Positions 26,303-34,902 of a DNA stretch of 64,000 nt are shown piece by piece; within the stretch, counting starts at the first letter, position 1, and the number at the start of each line of letters is the position of its first letter. The DNA is from Peptococcaceae bacterium BICA1-7 (GTDB lineage: Bacteria; Bacillota; Desulfotomaculia; Desulfotomaculales; Desulfocucumaceae). Position numbers and translations under genes: made by a program. Under the pieces are notes generated by a model that searched no databases, was not told where the DNA came from, and was given only the letters and a program-made list of their open reading frames with translations. The stretch is from the NCBI GenBank assembly GCA_000802095.1, contig JUEB01000026.1:124001-188000 (forward strand), read 5' to 3'.

Positions 26303-26524
26303 TTAAGCATCCTTTAAAGAAAACTTGCCTCCCTCTCCGGAGGTCAAAACCATTATACGCTGCTCAGCCTCTTCTAGTGCCGACTGGCAGAACTTGCTCA
26401 GCTCAATTCCCTCGGAGAAAAGCCCCAGGGCCTTTTCCAGAGGGAGATCTCCATCCTCAAGATCCTTTACTATGATTTCCAGCCTTTTAATAGCTTCCTC
26501 AAAGGTCTGCTTCTTTTTAGCCAT
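26303..26524 (-). CDS. xseB: Exodeoxyribonuclease VII small subunit
   Basis: 73 residues, family-size. Shows the XseB signature FEEAIKRLEIIVKDLEDGDLPLEKALGLFSEGI. The small subunit binds the coiled coil of XseA to form the single-strand-specific exonuclease VII. Here xseA is not adjacent: folD, the cyclohydrolase and the radical SAM gene lie between, unlike the usual xseA-xseB pair. Confidence 0.93.
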   Translation of the reverse strand: MAKKKQTFEEAIKRLEIIVKDLEDGDLPLEKALGLFSEGIELSKFCQSALEEAEQRIMVLTSGEGGKFSLKDA

Positions 26525-26545
26525 TTATTCTTCCTCCGGTTTGCA

Positions 26546-27523
26546 TCATAATTCCGGCATTCCGCATAGTGTCAGGGCCCTGCCGTTAAGGTAGCTGAAT
26601 TTTGCGCCCTGCCGGGTATTCCGTAAGGCCAACTCGCTCTCTATAGAGTGTTTTATCTTCCACCAGCTGGCTCCCCAGTTGGAGAATAATACATTTTCCT
26701 CCGGCCCTTTGCCCACCAGCCTTTGAATAACTATTTGCGGGTCCAGGTGCTCAAGAAACATAACAACACTGTCCACATACTGCTCCAAAGACGGTATGGG
26801 GGCCTCTCCGAGGGAATACATTTCTCCAAGCCTGGTGCCGGCCACCACGTAAAGAGAGTGCAGCTTAACGTAGCGGATGCCAAGAGCGGATATAATCTTG
26901 GCATTTTCAAGCACATCCAGAGGGCCATCCCAGGGAAGATTGAGAATAAGATGGGCGCAAACGTCAAAGCCCCTCCGGTGTATTCTCTGTACCGCATCAA
27001 TAAATTCCGCCAGTGAATGACCCCTGTTGATCTTATCAAGGGTATGGTAGTTGACAGTCTGCAGACCCAGCTCTATATCTATGGAAACTCCGGATTTTTC
27101 TTTTATTTCAAATAAAAAATCCAGGTATTTGTCATTTATGCAATCCGGCCTGGTGGAAACCGATATGCCCACTACATCCTCCAGGCAGGCGTTTTTTATA
27201 TTTTCACGGAAAGAGGATAGAGGCATGTAGGTATTTGTAAATGCCTGAAAATATACTATAAATTTTTGCGCATTAAATCTTTTCTTGAAGTATTCCCTAT
27301 TTTCCTCTATCTGTTTTTTTATCTCCATGGTGTTGGGCAGGCACTGGAACCCCGCCCCCGCCTCGTCGCAAAAAATACAGCCCCCATAGCCCAGGGTACC
27401 GTCCCTGTTGGGGCATGTACCCGGTAGATTGACGGGAAGCTTGTATACCTTGCCACCATACTTTTTTTTAAGGAATTCTGAGTAAATATTATAACGGGAT
27501 ATGTCCGTGGTCAAAGGGATCAC
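26546..27523 (-). CDS. TIGR01212-family (YtqA-like) radical SAM protein
   Basis: 325 residues. The radical SAM cluster motif is the spaced C-x-n-C-x2-C seen in GTCPNRDGTLGYGGCIFC near residue 31-48, longer than the usual C-x3-C-x2-C and typical of this family. VGISVSTRPDCINDKYLDFL and VDIELGLQTVNYHTLDKINRGH are also diagnostic. Reaction is not established; a tRNA/RNA modification role is suspected because YtqA neighbours YtqB (MnmM) in Bacillus, and here mnmM is in the same region. GTG at 27523 is the listed start; TTG nine bases later has better spacing from AGGA. Confidence 0.82.
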   Translation of the reverse strand: MIPLTTDISRYNIYSEFLKKKYGGKVYKLPVNLPGTCPNRDGTLGYGGCIFCDEAGAGFQCLPNTMEIKKQIEENREYFKKRFNAQKFIVYFQAFTNTYMPLSSFRENIKNACLEDVVGISVSTRPDCINDKYLDFLFEIKEKSGVSIDIELGLQTVNYHTLDKINRGHSLAEFIDAVQRIHRRGFDVCAHLILNLPWDGPLDVLENAKIISALGIRYVKLHSLYVVAGTRLGEMYSLGEAPIPSLEQYVDSVVMFLEHLDPQIVIQRLVGKGPEENVLFSNWGASWWKIKHSIESELALRNTRQGAKFSYLNGRALTLCGMPEL

Positions 27524-27547
27524 ATCCTGGTTTTTATTTCATTAATG

Positions 27548-27576
27548 ATTATATCCAAATAGCGGCGCCGTGAACA
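27548..27576 (-). promoter_or_regulatory. Candidate sigma-A promoter for the radical SAM/xseB/ispA/dxs unit
   Basis: Perfect -10 TATAAT (27548-27553) with a poor -35 TGTTCA (27571-27576) at 17-base spacing, directly after the terminator of the cyclohydrolase gene and about 25 bases upstream of the radical SAM start. Confidence 0.4.
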
Positions 27577-27580
27577 GTAT

Positions 27581-27614
27581 AAATAAAGAGGAACCCGTTT
27601 TTAGCGGGCTCCTC
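27581..27614 (-). terminator. Terminator of the folate cyclohydrolase gene
   Basis: Ten-base arms GAGGAGCCCG / CGGGTTCCTC (27588-27614, one G-U) with a T-rich tail on the minus strand, about 10 bases beyond the stop codon. Confidence 0.7.
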
Positions 27615-27623
27615 CGGGCTTTT

Positions 27624-28253
27624 TTACATTCTTTCATTTACCTTGGCCACGGCCAGGTCTTTAAGCCTCCTGGCCTCTGTAACTATTCTGGCCTTCTCTT
27701 CCTTTACTGACTTTACAAATTCCTGGTCTGTAACCATGGGGATGTTTATATCGGCGCTTAAAAGCACCGAGTTTATAGCCGCCTCGCAAACATAGGCGGC
27801 CACACCGGCGTCGCTGATGGCCATTTTGTTGCCTATTTTGGAGAGCTGTTCTGTAATCACCAGGGCATCCAGAAGGGTTCTGGCAATTTCCACCGGCTCA
27901 TTGGTGGCTGTTTTAAGTGCTTTCTGCATAGCCTCTTCCCGCCTGGCTTTCTCATCATCGGTGTTCTTGGGCATTCTGTAGACGTCCATAAATTTCCCGA
28001 AGGCGGCGATATCAGCGGCCACCAGCTTTTCAAGCCTGTTAATAATGAAATAGGCCCGCCCGGTAATTTCTTTTATCTCTGCCTCAACCTCGGCATATTT
28101 GGGCTTACCATAGGTAAGGTTGCCAACCATGGCGGCCATGGCCACTCCCAGGGCTCCAACCATGGCTGATACACTGCCGCCGCCAGGGGTGGGAGCGTCA
28201 GAGGCGGATACCGCCAGTAATTTTCTGAAGGACTGGTCGAACATATATTTCAT
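27624..28253 (-). CDS. fchA: Cyclodeaminase/cyclohydrolase family protein (FchA-like)
   Basis: 209 residues of the FTCD/FchA helical family. TPGGGSVSAMVGALGVAMAAMVGNLTYGK at about 22-50 is the characteristic glycine/alanine-rich N-terminus, with DIAAFGKFMDVYRMPK following. It should hydrolyse 5,10-methenyltetrahydrofolate or deaminate formimino-THF. Its place directly downstream of folD supports a methenyl-THF cyclohydrolase role in one-carbon (acetogenic-type) metabolism. It may duplicate the cyclohydrolase activity of FolD. Confidence 0.85.
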   Translation of the reverse strand: MKYMFDQSFRKLLAVSASDAPTPGGGSVSAMVGALGVAMAAMVGNLTYGKPKYAEVEAEIKEITGRAYFIINRLEKLVAADIAAFGKFMDVYRMPKNTDDEKARREEAMQKALKTATNEPVEIARTLLDALVITEQLSKIGNKMAISDAGVAAYVCEAAINSVLLSADINIPMVTDQEFVKSVKEEKARIVTEARRLKDLAVAKVNERM

Positions 28254-28293
28254 CTCCTTTTTTGCTTATTTTGCTTATACTGAATTTCTTATT

Positions 28294-28445
28294 GGTTGGG
28301 AGACAGGAGACGGGAGACGGTAGACGGGAGGTAAAGGCATTCCCTATAGCAATAATTGCGGGATATTACCGCATGGTACAGCTTGCAAAACTCCCGTCTC
28401 CTGACCCGAGGTATTACCCGCAAGCAGTAACCGCCGGTACGGCGG
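28294..28445 (-). repeat. Dispersed intergenic repeat R1, copy 2
   Basis: Starts with GGAGACAGGAGACGGGAGAC units (28297-28330) and ends with the inverse CTCCCGTCTCCTGACCCGAG, TATTACCC and a palindrome GTAACCGCC-GGTAC-GGCGGTTAC (28424-28446) that runs into the folD stop. It lies between folD and the cyclohydrolase gene, so it is probably transcribed. Confidence 0.7.
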
Positions 28446-29294
28446 TTACTTGCCCTGCAGCTTAATGGCCTTCAGAACGTTTTTCTGGATGAGGACGGTG
28501 GTAAGGCTCCCCACTCCGCCGGGAACAGGAGATATTAATGAGGCCACTTCTTTGGCGTTTTCAAAGTCAACATCTCCACAGATGCCGCCCTCTATTTCGT
28601 TAATTCCGGCATCCACCACAATAGCGCCGGGCTTTATCCAGTCAGCCTTGACCATCTTGGCGCGGCCCACGGCAGCCACCACTATGTCAGCCTTGGCCAC
28701 CTGTCCGGGCAGATCCTGTGTTTTGGTGTGGCACACGGTAACAGTGGCATTCTGATTCAGCATCATAAAAACCAGCGGCTTGCCCACGGTTTCCCCACGG
28801 CCAACTATAACAGCATTCTTGCCCTTTATCTCCACCCCGCTGCGCAGCATCAGCTCTATGCAGCTCTGGGGGGTGGCGGGGAATAGGCCGTCGCCTCCGC
28901 TAAGTATGTAGCCCCTGTTGATGGGGTGAGACCCGTCAACGTCCTTTATGGGGGACAAAGTCTCCAGAACCTTTTTCTTGTCTATATGCTTGGGCAGGGG
29001 GAGCTCTATCATAATACCGTGCACGCTGTCATCCTTGTTAAGCTTGTCTACCAGGGCCAGCACCTCTTCCTCCTTGGCGGTGCCGGGCAGTGTAAACAGC
29101 TCAAAGTCAATACCCACGTTGTTGCAGGACTTTTCCTTGGACCTGGCATAAACCACCGATGCCGGGTCGTCACCGGCCAGTATTACAGAAAGTTTGGGAA
29201 CCAGTCCCCTCTCTCTGAGCGCGGCCACTTCAGCCTTGATCTCTTCCCTGATAGATGCGGCAACTTTCTTTCCGTCCAGTAACTGTGCGGACAT
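28446..29294 (-). CDS. folD: Methylenetetrahydrofolate dehydrogenase/methenyl-THF cyclohydrolase
   Basis: 282 residues, full length. The catalytic Lys lies in VVYARSKEKSC, and the substrate/cofactor motifs GIMIELPLPKHID near 95, NAVIVGRGETVGKP near 160 and PVPGGVGSLTTVLIQKN near 258 are present. Bifunctional, NADP-dependent in most relatives. GRGETVGKP replaces the common GRSxIVGxP, a variant to note. It sits 47 bases behind xseA. Confidence 0.94.
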   Translation of the reverse strand: MSAQLLDGKKVAASIREEIKAEVAALRERGLVPKLSVILAGDDPASVVYARSKEKSCNNVGIDFELFTLPGTAKEEEVLALVDKLNKDDSVHGIMIELPLPKHIDKKKVLETLSPIKDVDGSHPINRGYILSGGDGLFPATPQSCIELMLRSGVEIKGKNAVIVGRGETVGKPLVFMMLNQNATVTVCHTKTQDLPGQVAKADIVVAAVGRAKMVKADWIKPGAIVVDAGINEIEGGICGDVDFENAKEVASLISPVPGGVGSLTTVLIQKNVLKAIKLQGK

Positions 29295-29341
29295 GTATAC
29301 CTCTCCCTTCTTTTATTGAAATTACGTTTCGGTAATATAAT

Positions 29342-30565
29342 CTAACTATCATTGACGGCTACATCTTTTACCTCACATTTTATACTTCCCCTGTGAAGCT
29401 CGATGTTAACCCTGTCTCCAGGCGCTATTTCCCCGGCATCCCTGACTATGTGGCCGCTATCTGCCTTTATGCACACCGAGTAGCCTCTGGCCAAAGTGCC
29501 CAAGGGGCTAAGTGTGTTTAGCCGTCCGGCCAGGTGGGAAAATTTATTTTTACTGACCGCTATAAACCTGCCGGCCGAATTTTGCAGCTCTTTTATGCTG
29601 TTGTCACAGGCCATGGCCCTGGGGCCGCATATGGCATCTACAGGCCGGCGGAAAATCCTGCTCTGGGTACAGTTTTCCAGTCTCCGCCCGGCGCCCTGGA
29701 GCTCTTTGCCTAAAGCCCTGATCATGCGGTGACCAAGCGTGGCCAGGGTATACTCTATATCTGACTTTACCGGCACCACCAGCTCAGCCGCAGCCGATGG
29801 GGTCGGGGCCCTTAAATCGGCTGCCAGATCGGCAATGGTAAAGTCTGTCTCATGGCCTACAGCCGATATAACAGGAATTCGGGAGTTGTATATGGCCCGG
29901 GCCACCTCTTCTGTATTAAAGGCCCAGAGCTCCTCCAGAGAGCCCCCGCCCCTGCCGGCTATGATAACCTCAGCGCGGCCATGGGCATTGATCATTCTTA
30001 TGGCTGCGGCAATCTGACCCGGTGCGGTGTCACCCTGAACTGTCACAGGAGCCAGTATAATCAAAGCCCCCGGCCAGCGGCGGCCTATTATTTCAATCAT
30101 ATCTCTTATGGCGGCCCCGGTGGGGGAGGTAACAATAGCAATACAGCCGGGCAGTGCAGGTAGCCTCTTCTTTTTGGACTGTTCGAAAAGACCTTCCAGG
30201 CGAAGCTTTTCCTTTAACTGCTCGAAGGCCACGTGCAGGGCGCCTACACCTTCAGGCTCCATTTCCTCAGCATAGAGCTGGTAGCTGCCGTCCCTCTCAT
30301 AAACCGATACATAGCCCCGCACCCTGACCGACATGCCATTTTCCGGAGAAAATAGCAGCCTCGTGGCCCTGGAACGGAACATAACAGACTTTACGCAGCT
30401 GTTGGAGTCCTTCAGGGTAAAATAAATATGGCCGCTTCCGGCTTGCTTAAGGTTGGATATTTCGCCCTTCACCCACAGGCTGGCCAGAAGGGCATCTCTT
30501 TCGAAAACACCCTTTATGTAAGATGTCAGTTCCGATACTGTTATAATACGCCTGCTGCTGAACAT
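29342..30565 (-). CDS. xseA: Exodeoxyribonuclease VII large subunit
   Basis: 407 residues. An N-terminal OB-fold at about 5-100 contains LWVKGEISNLKQAGSGHIYFTLKD. The catalytic domain has VTSPTGAAIRDM, GRGGGSLEELWAFN and SAVGHETDFTIADLAADLRAPTPSAAAEL. A coiled-coil C-terminal region follows. It degrades single-stranded DNA with XseB, encoded about 3 kb further along this strand. Confidence 0.94.
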   Translation of the reverse strand: MFSSRRIITVSELTSYIKGVFERDALLASLWVKGEISNLKQAGSGHIYFTLKDSNSCVKSVMFRSRATRLLFSPENGMSVRVRGYVSVYERDGSYQLYAEEMEPEGVGALHVAFEQLKEKLRLEGLFEQSKKKRLPALPGCIAIVTSPTGAAIRDMIEIIGRRWPGALIILAPVTVQGDTAPGQIAAAIRMINAHGRAEVIIAGRGGGSLEELWAFNTEEVARAIYNSRIPVISAVGHETDFTIADLAADLRAPTPSAAAELVVPVKSDIEYTLATLGHRMIRALGKELQGAGRRLENCTQSRIFRRPVDAICGPRAMACDNSIKELQNSAGRFIAVSKNKFSHLAGRLNTLSPLGTLARGYSVCIKADSGHIVRDAGEIAPGDRVNIELHRGSIKCEVKDVAVNDS

Positions 30566-30650
30566 TATAATTACTCTCCACTGGAGCTGCTGTTTATAGG
30601 CAGGGCCGCGGATTACATCCGCGACCCCGTAATATAAGCTTTTTTAATAG

Positions 30651-32069
30651 TTAAGCCTTTTTACTCTGCAGGTATTCGTGTATTGAGCGGGCCCCTATCT
30701 TGCCGGCGCCCATGGCCATGATCACGGTGGCAGCGCCGGTGACAACGTCTCCCCCGGCGTATACTCCCGGCTTCGAGGTGGCTCCTGTTTCCACGCTGGC
30801 CACTATATTGCCTCTCTTGTTTATTTCGAGGCCCTTGGTGGTCCGTGGCACCAGCGGGTTCGGCCCCTGTCCTATGGCCACCACCACTGTGTCCACTTCC
30901 ATCATATACTCTGATCCCTTAATGGCCACAGGGCTTCTGCGGCCCGAGGCATCCGGCTCTCCCAGCTCATACTTGAGGCACTCCATGGCCTTGACCACAC
31001 CGTTGTCATCTCCCACTATCTTGGTGGGGCTGGTCAGCAGGGCAAATTTAACACCCTCTTCGTGGGCGTGCTCAACCTCTTCGTGCCTTGCCGGAAGCTC
31101 TTTGTCGGAGCGGCGGTAGACTATCCAGGATTCCTCGGCGCCCAGCCTTAAGGCTGTGCGGGCAGCGTCCATGGCCACGTTTCCTCCGCCCAGTACGGCA
31201 ACCTTTTTACCAATTTTTATGGGGGTGTCATAGTCCGGGAACTTGTACGCCTTCATCAAATTGGTCCGGGTAAGAAACTCGTTGGCGGAATAAACTCCGC
31301 ACAGGTTTTCCCCGGGTATATTCATGAAATAGGGAAGTCCGGCGCCGGTTCCGATAAAGACGGCATCAAAACCAGACTCCATAAGTTCATCCACGGTGGA
31401 AAACTTGCCAACCACCGAGTTAACGTCTATTTCAACACCGAGTTTTTTAAGGTTTTGCACTTCTGCCTGAACTACAGCCTTGGGCAGGCGGAATTCAGGT
31501 ATGCCGTACATAAGAACTCCTCCGGCAACATGTAGGGCCTCAAAGACGGTGACCTTATGGCCCATTTTGGCCAGGTCCGAGGCGCAGGTAAGACCTGCCG
31601 GCCCGGAACCTACAACGGCTACTTTAAAGCCTGTGGCCGGGGCAACTTCCGGCAGCTTGACACCTGTTTCCAGCTCAAGGTCGGCACAGAATCTCTCAAC
31701 CCGTCCAATTCCGACAGGCTCGTGCTTTTTGCCCAGGGTGCAGTATTTTTCACACTGGTTTTCCTGGGGGCAAACCCTGCCGCAAACAGCAGGAAGGGCG
31801 TTCTTTTCCTTGATTTTGGCGATAGCTCCTGCAAAATCACCCTCAGCAGCCAGCTTAAGAAAGTCCGGAATATTTACCTCCACCGGGCAGCCCTGGCGGC
31901 AGGGCTCTTTTTTACACTGCAGGCAGCGCTGGGCCTCGGCTATTGCTGTTTCCCTGGTGTAGCCGGTGGCCACCTCGCTGAAGTTTTTGGCTCTTACAGC
32001 GGCGTCCTGGGCGGGCATGGGAGCCTTATTGGGAACAATCTGCTTTTTGGGTTTCGGTGTGTCAGTCAT
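30651..32069 (-). CDS. nfnB: NADPH-dependent glutamate synthase-type flavoprotein, probable NfnB
   Basis: 472 residues from the ATG at 32069, chosen because it overlaps the NfnA stop as TAATG and has GGAGGTGG nine bases upstream. An N-terminal Cys domain (CLQCKKEPCRQGCPVEVNIP and VCGRVCPQENQCEKYC, about 50-105) binds two [4Fe-4S] clusters. Two nucleotide-binding motifs follow: VVGSGPAGLTCASDLAKMG near 145 for FAD and VLGGGNVAMDAARTALRLG near 285 for NADPH. Paired with the ferredoxin-NADP reductase-like NfnA, it most probably forms the electron-bifurcating NADH-dependent ferredoxin:NADP oxidoreductase. Confidence 0.82.
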   Translation of the reverse strand: MTDTPKPKKQIVPNKAPMPAQDAAVRAKNFSEVATGYTRETAIAEAQRCLQCKKEPCRQGCPVEVNIPDFLKLAAEGDFAGAIAKIKEKNALPAVCGRVCPQENQCEKYCTLGKKHEPVGIGRVERFCADLELETGVKLPEVAPATGFKVAVVGSGPAGLTCASDLAKMGHKVTVFEALHVAGGVLMYGIPEFRLPKAVVQAEVQNLKKLGVEIDVNSVVGKFSTVDELMESGFDAVFIGTGAGLPYFMNIPGENLCGVYSANEFLTRTNLMKAYKFPDYDTPIKIGKKVAVLGGGNVAMDAARTALRLGAEESWIVYRRSDKELPARHEEVEHAHEEGVKFALLTSPTKIVGDDNGVVKAMECLKYELGEPDASGRRSPVAIKGSEYMMEVDTVVVAIGQGPNPLVPRTTKGLEINKRGNIVASVETGATSKPGVYAGGDVVTGAATVIMAMGAGKIGARSIHEYLQSKKA

Positions 32070-32923
32070 TATTTGCCACCTCCGCATCCGCACTTGCAGG
32101 TGTGCTTCTTTTCCTTTGATCTCTGTTCTTCTTCACGGAAATAGGCGCCGCGCTTGGACAGCTCGGCCCAATCCACCTGATGGCCGTCAAATTCCGGCCC
32201 GTCCACACAGACAAATTTGGTCTGGCCTTCCACTGAGACCCTGCAGCATCCGCACATTCCTGTGCCGTCCACCATCAGGGCGTTGAGGCTGACAACGGTC
32301 TTCAGGCCGTATTCCTTTGTAACATTGCAGCAGGCCCTCATCATAGGCTGAGGGCCTATGGCTATAACCAGGCCTATATTTTCTTTGCCCCGGGCCTCTA
32401 TGATCTCTTTCATTACATCGGTAACGAAGCCTTTGCGGACGTAAGATCCGTCGTCGGTGGTGACATGCAGTTCGCTGCAGGCCTCACGCATTTTATCTTC
32501 CCAGAACATAAGCTCTTTATTCCGGGAGCCGATAATACCTATAACATTGTTGCCGGCTTCCTTTAAGGACCTGGCAATAGGATGAACCGGAGCGATGCCC
32601 ACACCGCCGCCTACCACTATTACATTGCCGAAATTCTCTATATGTGAGGGCTCACCCAGAGGCCCCACGAAATCCTGGATAGACTGTCCGGCTTCCATTG
32701 CTCCCAGCTGCTCGGTGGTTTTACCCACCTCCTGGTAAACAATGGTGACGATCCCTTTTTCACGGTCATAGTCAGCAATGGTCAAAGGAATCCTCTCGCC
32801 TTCCTCGTCAATGCGAAGAATTATAAACTGTCCGGCCTTGCAGCTTTTGGCTACTTTTGGAGCTTCAATGTCCATTAGCTTGATGATCGGCGAGAACACT
32901 TCTTTCCGCAGTATCTTGTACAA
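32069..32923 (-). CDS. nfnA: Ferredoxin-NADP reductase-like subunit NfnA (sulfide dehydrogenase beta-like)
   Basis: 284 residues. An FAD domain at about 1-95 is followed by an NAD domain with VVGGGVGIAPVHPIARSLKEAGNNVIGIIGSRN near 105. CGCCRVSVEG plus a second Cys (FVCVDGPEFDGH) near 223-240 form the [2Fe-2S] site. The C-terminus adds a Cys/His-rich tail (HTCKCGCGGGK) beyond the usual family end. TTG start with GGGGAGGGG 8 bases before it. It has its own transcription start region behind the nusB terminator. Balances NADH, NADPH and ferredoxin pools that the Kor/Vor enzyme also uses. Confidence 0.82.
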   Translation of the reverse strand: MYKILRKEVFSPIIKLMDIEAPKVAKSCKAGQFIILRIDEEGERIPLTIADYDREKGIVTIVYQEVGKTTEQLGAMEAGQSIQDFVGPLGEPSHIENFGNVIVVGGGVGIAPVHPIARSLKEAGNNVIGIIGSRNKELMFWEDKMREACSELHVTTDDGSYVRKGFVTDVMKEIIEARGKENIGLVIAIGPQPMMRACCNVTKEYGLKTVVSLNALMVDGTGMCGCCRVSVEGQTKFVCVDGPEFDGHQVDWAELSKRGAYFREEEQRSKEKKHTCKCGCGGGK

Positions 32924-33051
32924 GTCTTTACCCCTCCCCTGATTTATTCTATATAAATAATTATAAAAATAATTTTCTAGTAATATAGCCTAATTCCTGC
33001 CTGCAGCATCTTGACTTATGAACAAAATTTATAAAATCCTGTTTTAATCAA

Positions 33052-33091
33052 TAAAAAAAATGAAGGAATATATTACAAATCTTCCTTCATT
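33052..33091 (-). terminator. Terminator of the asp23-nusB unit
   Basis: Ten-base perfect arms AATGAAGGAA / TTCCTTCATT (33059-33091) overlapping the nusB stop codon, followed on the minus strand by a run of T. Confidence 0.8.
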
Positions 33092-33570
33092 AGACTTGCT
33101 TCTCTTATAAATTCACTTTCCGGGGTCACACCTGCAGATGTGCTATTCTTTATTAGTTTTCCCAGCACTCCATTAACAAACTTTCCTGATTCATCACTGC
33201 CGTATAATTTGGCCAGATCAACGGCCTCGTTAATGGTAACGCTGGATGGTATGTCGTCCCGGTGCAATATCTCATAGACAGCCAGACGCATTATATTATG
33301 GTCCACCCGGGCCAGCCGTTCAATATTCCAGTCCCTGCTCAGAGCGGCAATAATTCCGTCTATCTCATTTTGATGGCCTATGGTGCCATAAACCAGTTCC
33401 CTGGCAAATGATAAGTCTTCCTGATTAAGGGGTCCCAGCTTTTCAGCCTCCTCCTCCAGGGTCTCGTTGATGCTGGCGGTATTATTTATGGCCCTTTCAG
33501 ACTCTACTCCGCCCACCTCAACCTGATAAAGTGTTCTCAGCACCGTTTCCCGTGCCTGTCTCCTACCCAT
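33073..33570 (-). CDS. nusB: Transcription antitermination factor NusB
   Basis: 165 residues, helical. Starts MGRRQARETVLRTLYQVEVG, the RNA-binding N-terminus, with family motifs IDGIIAALSRDWNIERLARVDHNIMRLAVYEIL and VTINEAVDLAKLYGSDESGKFVNGVLGKL. NusB acts with NusE on boxA RNA in ribosomal RNA transcription. Final gene of the asp23-amaP-DUF2273-nusB unit, a common clostridial order. Confidence 0.95.
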   Translation of the reverse strand: MGRRQARETVLRTLYQVEVGGVESERAINNTASINETLEEEAEKLGPLNQEDLSFARELVYGTIGHQNEIDGIIAALSRDWNIERLARVDHNIMRLAVYEILHRDDIPSSVTINEAVDLAKLYGSDESGKFVNGVLGKLIKNSTSAGVTPESEFIREASLMKEDL

Positions 33571-33587
33571 GGCCGCCTCCCGCGCCT

Positions 33588-33806
33588 TTATTTTTCCCTG
33601 AACCTGCCCAGGAACAGGTCCCTTAAATCTGTCCTGCGGTCAATCTGTCTTCCTATATAATATCCTGCAACTATACATATAGATACGAACACAGCCTTAA
33701 AAATGCCGTAGGTAATGGCAAACCATCCAAATACCAGTCCCAGCGCTATTCCGGCCACCTTGCCCATGTTTTTCTGCAGCAGTTCTAAAATCTGTTCAGT
33801 GTCCAT
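33588..33806 (-). CDS. DUF2273-family small membrane protein
   Basis: 72 residues with two membrane helices (about 18-34 and 38-52) and a basic C-terminus (GRQIDRRTDLRDLFLGRFREK). DUF2273 proteins are found between amaP and nusB or next to asp23. It probably takes part in anchoring the Asp23 complex (inference from context). It ends 17 bases before nusB. Confidence 0.8.
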   Translation of the reverse strand: MDTEQILELLQKNMGKVAGIALGLVFGWFAITYGIFKAVFVSICIVAGYYIGRQIDRRTDLRDLFLGRFREK

Positions 33807-33817
33807 ACCCGCACTCC

Positions 33818-34348
33818 TTATTCAACGCGCAATTTTTGTGCAGAAATGTTGCTTACCACAATTCTTATATCCTTGACCTCTATTCCGGTTACCTGCAATA
33901 CCCTGTCCGCGATAACATTTTGCAGGTTCCCGGACAGCTGTGGTATGGACACATCGGGCGCAACCACCGCTTTTACCCGTATACCTATGCCCTGGGGAAT
34001 TGTTTTCACAGTTGACCGGGCTTCCTTTATACCCCGCTGGTCCAGAGCAATCTTTTCCACCAGCGATTCTATGGCCTCCAGGGTTATGCGTATCTGGCCA
34101 AGAGATCCCTCCTGCACAACGGCCTGCTTTTTAGCAGGCTTAAGGCCCGCCCATATTATCCTCATGCCGGCAAGGGCACTTATTGCCAGAAGGGCCAGGG
34201 CAGTTTCCAGGAAACCCGGCTGCTCCTTCAGGGCAGTATATAACCGGGCAGGCCATGTCTGGCCGCCCAGCACTGCAGTGGTAACCAGCGCCGCCACCAG
34301 GCCTGCCAGAGCGTATGCAATAGCAATAACCCTGTCCAAGGCACTCAT
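33818..34348 (-). CDS. amaP: Alkaline shock response membrane anchor protein AmaP
   Basis: 176 residues. Two N-terminal membrane helices (about 7-28 and 46-64) precede an Asp23-like soluble domain ending VTGIEVKDIRIVVSNI. AmaP anchors Asp23 to the cell membrane in Staphylococcus. It lies 65 bases behind asp23 and 11 bases before DUF2273. Role in envelope stress is family knowledge. Confidence 0.82.
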   Translation of the reverse strand: MSALDRVIAIAYALAGLVAALVTTAVLGGQTWPARLYTALKEQPGFLETALALLAISALAGMRIIWAGLKPAKKQAVVQEGSLGQIRITLEAIESLVEKIALDQRGIKEARSTVKTIPQGIGIRVKAVVAPDVSIPQLSGNLQNVIADRVLQVTGIEVKDIRIVVSNISAQKLRVE

Positions 34349-34413
34349 AATCTCACCCCCGGCTTGTGTGCTTTTATCCTGCCAAATTTGCCCGCAGGAA
34401 CCATTCAGCGCAG

Positions 34414-34833
34414 TTATTTAACCCTGTGGTCCTCTTCTTTTGTGTCATTGCTGAAGGCCACTCCCTGCACATTTACATTAACTTCCACCACCAGCAGGCC
34501 GGTCATGTTTTCAATTGCTTTTTTTACATTTTCCTGTATCTTCGCGGCCACATCGGGTATACGGGTTCCATACTCAATCACAACAAAGGTGTCTACGGCA
34601 GCTTCCTTTTCCCCTACCTCCACCTTTACTCCCTTGGACATATTCTTTCTGCCCAGCATCTCGGCAATGCCGCCCACTACGCCGCTGCTCATCCCCACCA
34701 CACCCTGAACCTCAGTGGCCGCCAGCCCGGCGATTATTTTTACAACCTCATCGGCTATCCTTATTGAACCCAGCCCATTATGCTCGTCCTTTATTAAAAC
34801 ATCATTGCCTTCATTTATTTCCAATTTTTTCAC
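34414..34833 (-). CDS. Asp23/Gls24-family envelope stress protein
   Basis: 139 residues. Central Asp23 signature: IRIADEVVKIIAGLAATEVQGVVGMSSG near 24-50, followed by GVKVEVGEKEAAVDTFVVIEYGTRIPDVAAKIQENVKKAIENMTGL. In Bacillus the equivalent YqhY sits next to acc genes and nusB, as here, and is linked to malonyl-CoA/lipid homeostasis. A strong promoter lies just upstream. Confidence 0.9.
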   Translation of the reverse strand: MKKLEINEGNDVLIKDEHNGLGSIRIADEVVKIIAGLAATEVQGVVGMSSGVVGGIAEMLGRKNMSKGVKVEVGEKEAAVDTFVVIEYGTRIPDVAAKIQENVKKAIENMTGLLVVEVNVNVQGVAFSNDTKEEDHRVK

Positions 34834-34873
34834 CTGCCCGCTCTCTGCTATTTTTTACCTTATAGGCAAGTTA

Positions 34874-34902
34874 ATTATAACAGAACGGTTGTGCCAAATC
34901 AA
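34874..34902 (-). promoter_or_regulatory. Sigma-A type promoter of the asp23-amaP-nusB unit
   Basis: Minus strand: -35 TTGATT (34897-34902), exactly 17 bases, -10 TATAAT (34874-34879). Start expected near 34867, about 34 bases before the Asp23-type gene. It lies immediately beyond the accC terminator. Confidence 0.75.

Noticed and set aside
30607-30630. Palindrome GCGGAT / ATCCGC behind nfnB as a terminator
   Set aside because: No T run on either side; could be an RNA hairpin but termination is unsupported.
31480-32144. Plus-strand frames of 160 and 195 codons opposite nfnB/nfnA
   Set aside because: Antisense to well-motifed genes; GC-rich third positions of the real genes create open frames.
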